From the NCBI RefSeq assembly GCF_039542385.1, contig NZ_BAABIA010000007.1, positions 248,001 through 312,000 of the forward strand: a stretch of DNA of 64,000 nucleotides, read 5' to 3'. The notes beneath the pieces are model-generated. The model was not told the origin of the DNA, searched no databases, and saw only the letters and a program-made list of their open reading frames with translations. The DNA comes from Prosthecobacter algae (GTDB lineage Bacteria; Verrucomicrobiota; Verrucomicrobiia; Verrucomicrobiales; Verrucomicrobiaceae). This document shows, in pieces, positions 55,291 to 64,000 of the stretch (position 1 is its first letter; every line of letters begins with the position of its first letter). The translations under genes were made by a program, and so were the position numbers.

Positions 55291-56478
55291 CTAGTCGTGC
55301 TGCGGATTCTCCGTGCTGGCACCTCCGCCGACGACCTCATTTTCATCGAGGTCGTAGCCCACCACCTCCACCTCTCCGCGCCGGACCTTCTTCTGCGACA
55401 TCGCCACGGACACCCAGCGAAATTCCTCGCTGTTGTCCAGCAGCACCTTCATCACCATCGTCAACGGCACGGCCAGGAACATTCCCATCGGGCCCCAGAG
55501 CCAGCCCCAGAAAATCACCGACAGCACCACCACCAGTGCGGAGATGCCAAAGCGGTTCCCGAGAAGCTGCGGTTGCACAAAGTTATCCAGGGCAAAATTG
55601 ATGCCGCCATAGCCCAGCGCAATGCCTAGGGCCGCCCCGCCGCCATGCTGGACGAGGGCCTCCACAATGGCCGGGATGCTGGCGGCCGAGCTTCCCACGG
55701 CGGGGATATAGTTAAAAATAAAAGCCAGAATGGCCCAGAGCAACGGATACTGGAGATCAAAAAACCAGCACCAGGCACCTGCCAGCAGCCCGGTCAGGGC
55801 ACTGATCAAGGTCTTGATCCCGAGATACTTCTGGATGTCCGTCACGCTGCGCATCAGGCCGCTGAAATCGGGCCCGCCTGCCAAGTGAACCGCCACAATG
55901 CGGCGATGAGTCCCGGTGGCCTCCATCAGCACAAACATCATCAGGATGAGAATCATCACCAACCCCGCAAAGACGGTCGCCAGGGTGCCAAACGTGCTTC
56001 CCAGCATCGCGCCAATGCGGGACATCACATCCTGCTGCGTGGCATAACCAATGATGGTATTCCAGTCAAACAGACTGCCCATCATCTCCTTGGCCCCTTC
56101 GATGCCGTTGTCATCCAGCCACACGCCAAAATCCGTCAGATACCGCTGGATGCCACGCAGGTAGCGTGGCAGGTCAGCATTGAAGCTGATGAGCAGGCGC
56201 ACGGCCAGGGTGATCAAACCTGCGAGCACGCCCAAGTTCACCAACAAGGTCATGGCCAAGGCCACAGGACCCGGTATGCGGTGCCGTGTCAGCCAGCGCA
56301 AAAGAGGAAAGCTCAGCACCGCGAGAAAGAAGGCATAGACCATGGGCACCAGCACACCTGCTGCTGCCTTCATCCCGGCGAGCACAATGACAAGACAGGC
56401 CAAAGTGAGAATCATTTGGGAACCTTTTCGGCCCCAGCTCACGGTCTTGTCTTGCTCCGGCAGGATCATCATCAGCAA
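55291..56478 (-). CDS. AI-2E family membrane transporter
   Basis: The 395-residue protein has the AI-2E/YhhQ-PerM layout: two N-terminal spans, a long periplasmic segment (about 80-160), then five or six C-terminal spans with LLAGAWCWFFDLQYPLLWAI and the conserved YIPAVGS and GYGGINFALDNFVQPQLLG. Substrates of this family include autoinducer 2 and ions such as sodium; none can be assigned. It ends 5 bp from the convergent esterase gene. Start could be either of the closely spaced Mets at the N-terminus. Confidence 0.88.
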   Translation of the reverse strand: MLMMILPEQDKTVSWGRKGSQMILTLACLVIVLAGMKAAAGVLVPMVYAFFLAVLSFPLLRWLTRHRIPGPVALAMTLLVNLGVLAGLITLAVRLLISFNADLPRYLRGIQRYLTDFGVWLDDNGIEGAKEMMGSLFDWNTIIGYATQQDVMSRIGAMLGSTFGTLATVFAGLVMILILMMFVLMEATGTHRRIVAVHLAGGPDFSGLMRSVTDIQKYLGIKTLISALTGLLAGAWCWFFDLQYPLLWAILAFIFNYIPAVGSSAASIPAIVEALVQHGGGAALGIALGYGGINFALDNFVQPQLLGNRFGISALVVVLSVIFWGWLWGPMGMFLAVPLTMVMKVLLDNSEEFRWVSVAMSQKKVRRGEVEVVGYDLDENEVVGGGASTENPQHD

Positions 56479-56647
56479 CCATCCAAGATGATAGGATTTT
56501 TCTCAAGGGAAAACGCGGAACAAGCAGCAAACCGCCTTCTGAAACTCGAAAAGAATCTCCGTTTTAATCAACATCTCAGTTGCAAACGCAAAAGGTAAAC
56601 GCCACTATCCACTTCCCAGCCGGGCCCTAAAAGCCCTGCCAAAAGGT

Positions 56648-56724
<77 letters not shown>

Positions 56725-56911
56725 ATTTCCAAGGCCCCAGGCCTTGAGAGCACCAGATTCAGAGCCTTGCAAAAGCGGCTTCTTTGTGCGGTTTAGCACC
56801 GTGATTTGAGCACAGAGCACGATGCGAGTGAGCCACCTCATCCACGCATCAATCGCACAGCCTCCAGTGATTTGCTCTTCCCTACACAAGCCTCTTGTGA
56901 TTGCCTGAGGA

Positions 56912-57925
56912 ATGCTTCGAATATTGATCCTGGCCCTGTGCCTTTTGGGCAACGCCCAAGCAGACGAGCTGCTGGGACAGAAGCCGTTTCAATATCGCCT
57001 AATCAAAGGCTGGGCTCAGGCCGCTCTCACCGCAGCACCGATCAGAAACGGCCATGCCCTGGCTTTTGATTCTCAGGGCCGCCTCTTCGTGCTCACGGAT
57101 GAACCGAAGAACAACATCCTCATCCTCGATCCCCAGACAGGCGATCTATTGGGCCAGTGGACCGCCCGCATGCCCGGTGCCCACGGCATGAGCCTCGTCC
57201 AAGAAGGTGCCGCCGAAGTCCTCTACATCACCGATACTGTCCTCCACGAGGTGCGCAAACTCACCCTTGATGGCACCGAGCTGGCCCGCTATCCCTGGCC
57301 GGAGAAAAGCGGCCTTTACAGCAAGGCCACGGAGTATCGTCCCTCCAAAACCCTGCATCACCCCCGAGGCGATTTCTGGGTGCTCGATGGCTACGGCAAA
57401 GACTACGTCCACCACTACGATGCCACGGGCCAGCTCCTCAAATCCTGGGGAGGCGATCTGGGCGAAGGTGAAAACCAGCTCCTCCACTGGGGCCCGCATG
57501 GAGGCCTGCTGGATCTCAGCGATGCCGCCAGCCCCCGGATCATCATCGCCATGAGCGACCGCCAGGAAATCAAACGCTTCACTCTCGACGGCCAGTTTGG
57601 GGACAAGTTCCCCTTCCCCGGTGGCAATCCCCGCGACCTCGTCGCCTGGCAGGGCCACTACCTCATGCCGCATCTGGGCGACCAATGGCCGCAGAATCGT
57701 GACTCGCCCGGCTTCATCAGCATCCTCGATGCCCAGTTCCGCATCGTCTCGAATGTCGGAGCCCCTGCCGCCATCCTTGAAAAAGGTGTGCTGCAACCCC
57801 TGAAAAGCGATGCCCGCACCTTCATCCATCCCCACGCCGTCGCAGCCGATGCGGAGGGCAATCTTTACGTGGCCCAATTTGCCTCCCCAGCCGCCCCTTT
57901 GCTGAAACTGCAGCACGTCCGCTGA
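56912..57925 (+). CDS. Secreted NHL/6-bladed beta-propeller protein
   Basis: The 337-residue protein has a signal peptide (LRILILALCLLGNAQA) and repeated blades: GRLFVLTDEPKNNILILDPQTG, GDFWVLDGYGKDYVHHYDATG, RQEIKRFTLDGQFGDKFPFP. It is paralogous to the Tat-exported propeller at 18670-19767, but with a Sec-type signal. Function unknown; such propellers often serve as scaffold or enzyme domains in Verrucomicrobia. It is 69 bp upstream of the ATP-grasp operon, in the same direction. Confidence 0.78.
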   Translation: MLRILILALCLLGNAQADELLGQKPFQYRLIKGWAQAALTAAPIRNGHALAFDSQGRLFVLTDEPKNNILILDPQTGDLLGQWTARMPGAHGMSLVQEGAAEVLYITDTVLHEVRKLTLDGTELARYPWPEKSGLYSKATEYRPSKTLHHPRGDFWVLDGYGKDYVHHYDATGQLLKSWGGDLGEGENQLLHWGPHGGLLDLSDAASPRIIIAMSDRQEIKRFTLDGQFGDKFPFPGGNPRDLVAWQGHYLMPHLGDQWPQNRDSPGFISILDAQFRIVSNVGAPAAILEKGVLQPLKSDARTFIHPHAVAADAEGNLYVAQFASPAAPLLKLQHVR

Positions 57926-57994
57926 CGTGTTCGCAATCTTGGCCTCAGAATTGCTAATTTACCTCACCAGCCAACCAACAAGGCTACAACCACC

Positions 57995-59449
57995 ATGCTT
58001 TTCGACAACTACCAGCCGGAGAACTTCTTCGATGAGATGTTCACCGCCGACGGCACCACCCGCCCCCACTACCGCAGCGTCGCTGCGGCGCTCAATGATG
58101 TGGAACCCAACGAATTCCGCAACAAGCAGGCCGCGGTCGAGGCCTCCTTCATGCGGGGTGGGGTCACCTTCACCGTTTACAGCGACTCCCAGGGCACGGA
58201 GCGCATCTTCCCCTTCGATTGTGTCCCACGCGTCATCGCGGCGGAGGAGTGGGAGATTGTCGAAAAAGGCCTCATCCAGCGCATCACCGCCCTGAACCTT
58301 TTCCTGCATGACATCTATCATGACCAAAAGATCATCAAGGACCGCGTCATCCCGCCCCAGTATGTGCTGAGTGCAAAACACTTCCGCCGGGAGTTCATGC
58401 ACATTGAGGTGCCCAAGGACATCTACGTCCACATCTGCGGCACCGACCTCATCCGCGACAAGGACGGCCGTTACCTCGTCCTGGAGGACAACCTCCGCTG
58501 CCCTTCCGGGGCCAGTTACATGCTGGAAAACCGCGCGGCCCTGAAGCGTACTTTTCCTGAGCTCTTCAAGGCCAGCGGCGTCCACTCCGTCAGCAATTAT
58601 CCGGCTGAACTTCTGAAGGTGATGCAGTATTGCGCCCCGGCCAATTTCAAGGCCAATGACGCGCCCAACTGCGTGCTGCTGACCCCCGGCGTCTTTAACA
58701 GCGCCTACTTTGAGCATGCCTTCCTCGCTCGCCAAATGGGCATCCCGATTGTCGAGGGCCGCGACCTCGTCGTCCGTGATTTCAAAGTGTACATGCGCAC
58801 CACCGCCGGCCTGGTGAAGGTGGATGTGATCTACCGCCGCATTGATGATGACTTCCTGGATCCTTCCGTCTTCCGCGCCGATTCACTGCTCGGCGTCCCC
58901 GGCCTCGTCAATGCCTACCGCGCAGGCAATGTCAGCCTCGCCAACAGCATCGGCACCGGCGTCGCCGATGACAAAGTCGTCTATTACTTTGTCCCTCACA
59001 TGATCAAGTACTACCTCGGTGAGGAGCCCATCCTGCCGAACGTGGATACCTACCTGGCCTCCGAGCCCAAAGACTGCGCCCACATTCTGGCCAATCTGGA
59101 CAAACTCGTCGTCAAGTCCGCCAATGAAGCCGGCGGCTACGGCATGCTCATGGGCCCCTGGGCCTCGAAAGCCGAGATCGAAGAGTTCCGCAAAATGATC
59201 GAGGAAAACCCGCGCAACTTCATCGCGCAGGACCCAATCTCCCTCAGCCGCCACCCCACCTGGACGGGGGATCAGTTTGAAGGTCGCCACATCGACCTGC
59301 GCCCTTACATTCTTTATGGGGAAAAGATCATCGTCACGCCCGGCGGGCTCACCCGCGTGGCTTTGAAGAAAGGTTCTTTGGTCGTCAACAGCTCTCAGGG
59401 AGGGGGCTCGAAGGATACCTGGGTATTGAGAAACTCCATTCCACAATAA
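57995..59449 (+). CDS. Circularly permuted type 2 ATP-grasp protein
   Basis: The 484-residue protein is the ATP-grasp member of a conserved three-gene system with alpha-E and transglutaminase proteins. Conserved segments include [61 protein letters not shown] and [13 protein letters not shown]. It likely forms an amide bond (amidoligase) on a peptide. The pathway's product is not established. It is followed by alpha-E after 68 bp. Confidence 0.9.
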   Translation: MLFDNYQPENFFDEMFTADGTTRPHYRSVAAALNDVEPNEFRNKQAAVEASFMRGGVTFTVYSDSQGTERIFPFDCVPRVIAAEEWEIVEKGLIQRITALNLFLHDIYHDQKIIKDRVIPPQYVLSAKHFRREFMHIEVPKDIYVHICGTDLIRDKDGRYLVLEDNLRCPSGASYMLENRAALKRTFPELFKASGVHSVSNYPAELLKVMQYCAPANFKANDAPNCVLLTPGVFNSAYFEHAFLARQMGIPIVEGRDLVVRDFKVYMRTTAGLVKVDVIYRRIDDDFLDPSVFRADSLLGVPGLVNAYRAGNVSLANSIGTGVADDKVVYYFVPHMIKYYLGEEPILPNVDTYLASEPKDCAHILANLDKLVVKSANEAGGYGMLMGPWASKAEIEEFRKMIEENPRNFIAQDPISLSRHPTWTGDQFEGRHIDLRPYILYGEKIIVTPGGLTRVALKKGSLVVNSSQGGGSKDTWVLRNSIPQ

Positions 59450-59517
59450 GGCAAATCTCCGGCTCACCCTTACCGCTGCCCACACCTGCCTTCCCTTCCT
59501 TTACCCCCTTCCCGACC

Positions 59518-60591
59518 ATGCCCAAGCCACCCCCAACCCAAGAAGAAGTCGCCCGCCACAAACAGGCCAATGTGATGCTGTCCCGCGTCGCAGGCAGCCT
59601 TTATTGGATGAGCCGATACCTTGAGCGAGCTGAAAACCTCGCCCGTCTTGTGGATGTCAATTTGCAGATCATTCTCGACTTCGGCCAAGTCTCTGACGAG
59701 ACCATGAAAGAGCACTGGCTGCCCATCCTCCGTTCCACGGCGGATGAAGACCTGTTCTTCGAGCTCTACGAAGTCGCTGATAGCGAAAGTGTGATGGAGT
59801 TTGTCACCTTCCGCCAGGAGAACCCAAATTCCCTCCTCACCTGCATCGGCAACGCCCGTGAAAACGCCCGCCAGGTGCGCGACCAGATTTCCAGCGAGAT
59901 GTGGGAGGTGCTGAATGACGCCTACCACTTCATCAAGAACAGCGATCCTGAAAACATCTGGGATGGGGGTGCCAGCGCCTTTTACGACCAGATCAAATAC
60001 TACTCCCACCTCTTCCAGGGCATCACCGTTTCCACCTTCTCCCGCAACGAAGGCTTCGAGTTCATCCAGTTTGGCAAATATCTGGAACGCGCGGACAAAA
60101 CCACGCGCCTCATGGACATGAAGTATCACATCCTCCTGCCCAAGGTCACGGACGTGGGCGGTGCTGTGGATGCGGCGCAGTGGCAGGCTGTGCTCCGTTC
60201 CGCCAGCGCGGTCGAGCCGTATCGCCGCTTTTACGTGGCGGATATTCTTTTTGCCAAGGTGATCGAGTTCCTCATCTTTGAAGACACCTTCCCCCGCTCC
60301 CTCATGTTCTGCCTCCAGCAAATGGATGACTTTGCCCACCTCATCGCAGGCACCCCTGCGGGCGAGTATCGCAGCGAGGGCGAGCACCGCTTTGGCAAGT
60401 TCCTGAACAATCTGAACTTCACCACGGCCAAGGACATCATCGGCCGTGGTCTCCATGAATTCCTTGCGGAAGTACAGCGGGAAATCGGTGCTCTGGGTGA
60501 GCATCTTTACACCACCTTCATGTATCACCCTCCGGTGGATATGCAGGCAGAGATCCGCTTTCACCAGCAGCAGGAGCAACAGCAGCAGTGA
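59518..60591 (+). CDS. Alpha-E domain-containing protein
   Basis: The 357-residue helical protein has the alpha-E (DUF403) signature MLSRVAGSLYWMSRYLERAEN and FGKYLERADKTTRLMD with EFLIFEDTFPRSL. It is always found with an ATP-grasp and transglutaminase gene, as here, and may present or hold the peptide substrate. The tail ends in a Gln-rich HQQQEQQQQ. Function unknown. Confidence 0.88.
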   Translation: MPKPPPTQEEVARHKQANVMLSRVAGSLYWMSRYLERAENLARLVDVNLQIILDFGQVSDETMKEHWLPILRSTADEDLFFELYEVADSESVMEFVTFRQENPNSLLTCIGNARENARQVRDQISSEMWEVLNDAYHFIKNSDPENIWDGGASAFYDQIKYYSHLFQGITVSTFSRNEGFEFIQFGKYLERADKTTRLMDMKYHILLPKVTDVGGAVDAAQWQAVLRSASAVEPYRRFYVADILFAKVIEFLIFEDTFPRSLMFCLQQMDDFAHLIAGTPAGEYRSEGEHRFGKFLNNLNFTTAKDIIGRGLHEFLAEVQREIGALGEHLYTTFMYHPPVDMQAEIRFHQQQEQQQQ

Positions 60592-60753
60592 GCCTCTTAG
60601 GCAGGTGACGACCTGTGTAACGCCCGGCAGCCAATGTGATTTCCCCTTGCTGCTGGCGTCGCACTATTTACCCATTCTGTCCCCCCTGCCCGAGAACATC
60701 CCCGCCCCTCCTGGATGCCCGATCTTCCACCCGCCATCACGCCATCACCTGGA

Positions 60754-61596
60754 ATGCGCCTCCGCGTGCGCCACCTCACGCGTTTTCATTACGACGGCCC
60801 CGTGCTGGACAGCTACAACGACGCCCGCCTTTGTCCTGTTTCCGATCCCCTCCAGCGCTGCGCCAGCTTTGACCTGCGGCTGAATCCGGATGTGCCCATG
60901 CACACGCACCGCGATTTCTATTTGAACCGTGTGGACCATTTCGAACTCCACCAGCCGCATGAGACGCTGGAGGTGGAGGCCCGATCCCTCATCGAAACGC
61001 GGTCTGATACGCGCTCCGCCCCGCCGTCATCCCTCCCCCTGGAGGCACTGAATGATCCCAAGGTGAATGAGAACTACTTCGACTTCGTCGTCGAGTCGAA
61101 GTTCGTCTCGCAAAACGTCGCCATTTGGCGAGAGGCCGTGGACATCATCGGCCAGTCCGTCACAGACATCTGGACCGATTCGGTCAAGCTCGGCCAATAC
61201 GTCCATAGCATCTTCTCCTATGATCCAGACTGGACCCACGTGCACACCAATGCGGCTGAGGCCCTCAAAGATCGGCGCGGTGTCTGCCAGGACTACGCCC
61301 ATGTCATGATCGCTCTGTGCCGCAGCCAGGGCATCCCCGCCCGCTACGTCAGCGGCTACTTTTACAATGGCAAAACAGGCGATGAAAACGAAGCCTCCCA
61401 TGCCTGGATGGAGGTCTTTTTGCCTAACTATGGCTGGAAGGCCTGGGATCCCACGCACAACCGCGAGGCCGACTCCCGCTACATCAAACTCGCCATTGGC
61501 CGTGACTACGACGATGCCAAACCTGTGAGCGGCCGCTTTCGGGGCAAAGGAAAGCAGCACATGGACGTCATCGTCCAGATCCGCCTTGCGGAATAG
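60754..61596 (+). CDS. Transglutaminase-like cysteine protease of the ATP-grasp/alpha-E system
   Basis: The ~280-residue protein has the N-terminal beta region (MRLRVRHLTRFHYDGPV) and a transglutaminase core with an intact triad: Cys in RRGVCQDYAHVMIAL, His in EASHAWMEVFLPNYG and Asp in AWDPTHN. An ATG at 60715 would add 13 residues. It completes the operon and is predicted to cleave or crosslink the peptide made by the ATP-grasp enzyme; target unknown. Confidence 0.88.
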   Translation: MRLRVRHLTRFHYDGPVLDSYNDARLCPVSDPLQRCASFDLRLNPDVPMHTHRDFYLNRVDHFELHQPHETLEVEARSLIETRSDTRSAPPSSLPLEALNDPKVNENYFDFVVESKFVSQNVAIWREAVDIIGQSVTDIWTDSVKLGQYVHSIFSYDPDWTHVHTNAAEALKDRRGVCQDYAHVMIALCRSQGIPARYVSGYFYNGKTGDENEASHAWMEVFLPNYGWKAWDPTHNREADSRYIKLAIGRDYDDAKPVSGRFRGKGKQHMDVIVQIRLAE

Positions 61597-61598
61597 GC

Positions 61599-61664
61599 TC
61601 ACCAAAGCCCCAACTTCGTGAGGCAATCCAGCGCCATGGGGATGCGGGGTTTGGCTTCGTTATC
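61599..61664 (-). pseudogene. C-terminal remnant of a second class D beta-lactamase
   Basis: On the minus strand this 66-bp stretch reads AKPRIPMALDCLTKLGLW and then a stop, matching the C-terminus of the intact beta-lactamase at 62431-63240 (AKKRIPAALDCLKALGIW) at about 14 of 20 positions. The rest of the gene is missing; a PPOX gene lies between the remnant and the intact copy. It probably records a tandem duplication followed by deletion. Confidence 0.72.
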
Positions 61665-61728
61665 AAGACATGATCGGTCGGGAACCGGATGCCAGCCGGG
61701 ATGCGATTCCTTTGAAACATCCACGGCC

Positions 61729-62265
61729 ATGAACTCCATCCAACAGCAGCAAACCGAAGACAATCACCAGGACCTCAGCGCCCAAGACGCGATCGAAAAG
61801 ATCAAGGCTCTCGTCCAGAAGGCGCAGACATGCTTCTTCTGCACGCTCGTCTCCACAGGCGGTGCACCTCACGCCCGCCCCATGGCCGTCCAGCAGGTGG
61901 ATGATGCAGGCAGCCTTTGGTTCCTCAGCGCCGACGACAGCCACAAAAACCAGGAGCTGGATACCGACCACGCTGTCACCCTTTTCTTCCAGGGTTCCGC
62001 CCACTCCGATTTCCTCCAGCTTAACGGCACCGCCTCCATCTCTCGGGACAAAGCCAAAATCAAAGAGCTCTGGAACCCCATCATCAAAACCTGGTTCACC
62101 GGCGGTGTGGATGATCCTCGCATCACCGTCATCAAGGTCACCCCGGAGGATGGTTACTACTGGGACACCAAACATGGCAACGCCATCGCGGGTCTCAAGA
62201 TGATGGTCGGTGCCTTGCTCGGCAAAACCATGGACGATTCCATTGAGGGCAGCCTCAAGGTCTAA
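61729..62265 (+). CDS. PPOX-family (general stress protein 26-like) protein
   Basis: The 178-residue protein has the FMN split-barrel fold: FFCTLVSTGGAPHARPMAV, LWFLSADDSHKNQEL, VTLFFQGSAHSDFLQLNGTA and VTPEDGYYWDTKHGN. This is the GSP26-like subgroup, usually linked to stress responses; cofactor and substrate are not determined. The frame runs on upstream to 61618 over the beta-lactamase remnant, so 61729 is preferred. It lies between the remnant and the intact beta-lactamase. Confidence 0.84.
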   Translation: MNSIQQQQTEDNHQDLSAQDAIEKIKALVQKAQTCFFCTLVSTGGAPHARPMAVQQVDDAGSLWFLSADDSHKNQELDTDHAVTLFFQGSAHSDFLQLNGTASISRDKAKIKELWNPIIKTWFTGGVDDPRITVIKVTPEDGYYWDTKHGNAIAGLKMMVGALLGKTMDDSIEGSLKV

Positions 62266-62430
62266 CAGGCTATCTGACAAAGCATCATACTCCGGCGGCG
62301 AAAACTTCGCCTTCATCCGCGCCATGATTGCCGCCCCCGGTTATCGCCTAGTCTGGAGATACCTGGAAAGGGCTTTCATGACATCAGACCTTGAATTGAA
62401 AAAACTCAGGATCGGCTCCGTCCGTCGAAA

Positions 62431-63240
62431 TCATCCCTCCTTCCCGCTCCAAATCCCCAGCGCCTTCAGGCAATCGAGCGCCGCAGGGATACGCTTTTTT
62501 GCATCCTCCAACGTCGGAATTTTCGCATTGAGAGCGAACGGATAGTTCAGCCCTTCCACCTCCACCCAGCCGACCCACCACCCCACCTGCTGGCCGGTGC
62601 TGCCGGACCATCCCGTCTTTGCATAAATTGCAGCACCCAGGATGTTATCGTAGATCGTCAGCTCCCGCACCGCAGGTAGCGTCTCCTTCTTCAGCGGAAT
62701 CTTGCGGTCTGACAACCGACGCAAAAATTCCACCTGCTGTAGCGCCGAAATCTCCAGTGGCCCCTCCAGCCAAAACCGCCTCCCGATGTCATCACCCGTC
62801 TGCTGGTTGCCATAGTCAAAGGAGCTCAGATAGCTTTTGATGCGCACCATTCCCACCCGCTTCGCCACTTGATGGAAGATGGCCACGTTGGACAGCTTCA
62901 TCGCCTCCTTCAGGTTCATGTCCCGCTCCCAATCCTTCAGCCACTCCTTCGTCCCTCCATAGGGGATCACCTCCTCCACATCCTTCACGGCTCCCGTGTC
63001 CAGGCCCATCAGAGCCATCGGAATTTTGAACGTCGAAGCTGGGAGAAACCCCTGCTTGGCGCGCTCTGGATTGTAAACATGCAGCGTGTCCGTGACCGGA
63101 TTCAGCACCAAAAAGCATCCCTCAAGGCCTTGCTTTTCAAAAAACACGTTCAGCCTTGGTTCCACCACCACCTTCTGAGCCATCGCCGGATGGATCAGAC
63201 AAATGGATCCAACAAACAGGAAAAGAAATAGGGCTCGCAT
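62431..63240 (-). CDS. Class D (OXA-type) beta-lactamase
   Basis: The 269-residue exported enzyme (signal RALFLFLFVGSICLIHPAMA) has every class D motif: STFK at 69-72 (nucleophile Ser and carboxylated Lys), SNV at 117-119, YGN at 143-145, FWLEGPL at 156-162 and KTG at 208-210. It should hydrolyse penicillins; spectrum is unknown. Related BlaR-type sensor domains share these motifs, but there is no membrane sensor part. The frame extends 7 codons upstream; the signal peptide favours 63240. A remnant of a second copy lies downstream. Confidence 0.88.
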   Translation of the reverse strand: MRALFLFLFVGSICLIHPAMAQKVVVEPRLNVFFEKQGLEGCFLVLNPVTDTLHVYNPERAKQGFLPASTFKIPMALMGLDTGAVKDVEEVIPYGGTKEWLKDWERDMNLKEAMKLSNVAIFHQVAKRVGMVRIKSYLSSFDYGNQQTGDDIGRRFWLEGPLEISALQQVEFLRRLSDRKIPLKKETLPAVRELTIYDNILGAAIYAKTGWSGSTGQQVGWWVGWVEVEGLNYPFALNAKIPTLEDAKKRIPAALDCLKALGIWSGKEG

Positions 63241-63507
63241 GATCGTTCCCAAAATAATCAAGCAGCCGAAAAAAGAAAAGACCGAATCAATCCACCCTCA
63301 CCCCATCTCGTCGCCTTCAGTTTTCCACCGAAACATCACATAACACCACTACTTCTTTTAGTTGCCCATTGCTCCCAACTACCATTCCAAAAACCCACCA
63401 CCGCACCCCGCCCTCTTAATCCTGTAAAAAATCCTCTCAGCCCTCCCCCCGCCCCGCCTCCTTGCTCCTTGCCTCCCTCCCCCGCCCTTGCTACCAATGC
63501 TCCCTGC

Positions 63508-64000
63508 ATGACGCGTACCCGTTGGCTCATCGCCAGTCTCTGGCTCCTGCTGTTCTGGCTCATCGCCAGCACGGTCTGGATGCCTGCGCTACAGCGGAAA
63601 CTTGAAGTCGCCGCCACGGACTTGCTCAAGGATGTGCCCACAGGCTACCCTACTGTCGAGGTCACCTTCAGCGGTCAGCAGGCCACGCTCACAGGCCAGG
63701 TGCGCCACGAAGCCGAAAAGGCCGAACTTGAAAAACGCATCGCCAGCCAGTTGCGGCTGCCATCCTGGTTAGGCAGCGGGATGAATCCCGTCACCGCAGT
63801 CCACAGCGAGATAGAGATTTCACCCTACCCTTCCGGCTGGCTTCTGCTCGCTGCGCAGGGTTCCCGCGCCATCGTCTATGGCACCCTCGGCAGTGATGAA
63901 GAAGCCCGTGATGTCGCCCGTTTCCTCGAAGATCGCTGGGCCAAAGATCGCGCACACCTCACCAGCCAGATCAAAAAGGATGTCACCCGTTTTGATGAAG
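63508..64000 (+). CDS. Membrane-anchored protein with BON-like domain (3' truncated by window)
   Basis: The visible 164 residues start MTRTRWLIASLWLLLFWLI, an N-terminal membrane anchor, followed by a soluble beta-alpha segment (VEVTFSGQQATLTGQVRHEA, then EKAELEKRIASQL) resembling a BON domain as found in OmpA-like proteins. The end is outside the window. An imperfect copy of the recurrent motif lies at 63765. Identity uncertain. Confidence 0.6.
   Translation, partial: MTRTRWLIASLWLLLFWLIASTVWMPALQRKLEVAATDLLKDVPTGYPTVEVTFSGQQATLTGQVRHEAEKAELEKRIASQLRLPSWLGSGMNPVTAVHSEIEISPYPSGWLLLAAQGSRAIVYGTLGSDEEARDVARFLEDRWAKDRAHLTSQIKKDVTRFDE

Overview
The window looks like a chromosomal segment of a Verrucomicrobiota bacterium, most likely Verrucomicrobiaceae/Prosthecobacter-like. 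The reasons are a roughly 60% GC coding style with few recognisable Shine-Dalgarno sequences, a very long SecA, a PVC-type secreted beta-propeller protein fused to SGNH, HEAT and cupredoxin domains, Gram-negative envelope genes (kdsB, an LpxR-like outer-membrane enzyme), and several secreted propeller proteins. This assignment is inference; no rRNA gene is present to confirm it.

Layout: 1-7 kb holds the end of ybeY, a repeat-rich intergenic stretch, an IscU-like scaffold with secA, dciA and a DUF2868 membrane protein. 7-20 kb holds the multidomain propeller/cupredoxin protein, kdsB-pyrG, a secreted hydrolase, an LpxR-like protein, a divergent ClpX-like unfoldase, a glycosyltransferase and a Tat-exported NHL propeller. 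20-27 kb is a core-metabolism run: fabG, purH, pdxJ-acpS, thrH, xylA. 27-34.2 kb is regulatory and proteolytic: a CheB-CheR-PAS-kinase-receiver giant, a subtilase and a GntR/LacI-type regulator. 35-41 kb has an orphan modB with a structured leader, an sdpR-sdpI operon with a clear operator, an EEP-family phosphatase and tex. 41.5-44.9 kb is an accessory stretch with a decayed gene duplicate, a CCCCAT-box element, two small unknown genes, trmD and a tandem 120-bp repeat. 44.9-52.1 kb is a probable envelope-lipid locus: a degenerate acyltransferase/SGNH fusion, a PAP2/dual-specificity phosphatase, a hydrolase/methyltransferase fusion and a divergent acyltransferase-like/acyl-ligase fusion. 52-56.5 kb has a secreted sugar dehydrogenase, a blue-copper protein, an esterase and an AI-2E-family permease. 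56.6-64 kb has tRNA-Pro(GGG), an NHL propeller, the ATP-grasp / alpha-E / transglutaminase operon, a PPOX-family protein, a class D beta-lactamase plus the remnant of a second one, and the start of an unidentified membrane-anchored protein.

The most unusual signal is not a gene. A 10-bp motif, GYCTAACMAA (reverse complement TTKGTTAGRC), occurs 11 times exactly and about 18 times allowing one mismatch, against well under one expected. It lies both inside genes, where it forces rare codons (TTA, AGG, AGA, TTG), and at gene ends, and 9 of the 11 exact copies share one orientation. It looks like a chromosome-wide signal such as an uptake, recombination or segregation motif. Other noncoding novelties are a dispersed/tandem 120-bp repeat family (two loci), a pair of homologous CCCCAT-box elements 29 kb apart, and a hairpin-rich element bounded by inverted repeats.
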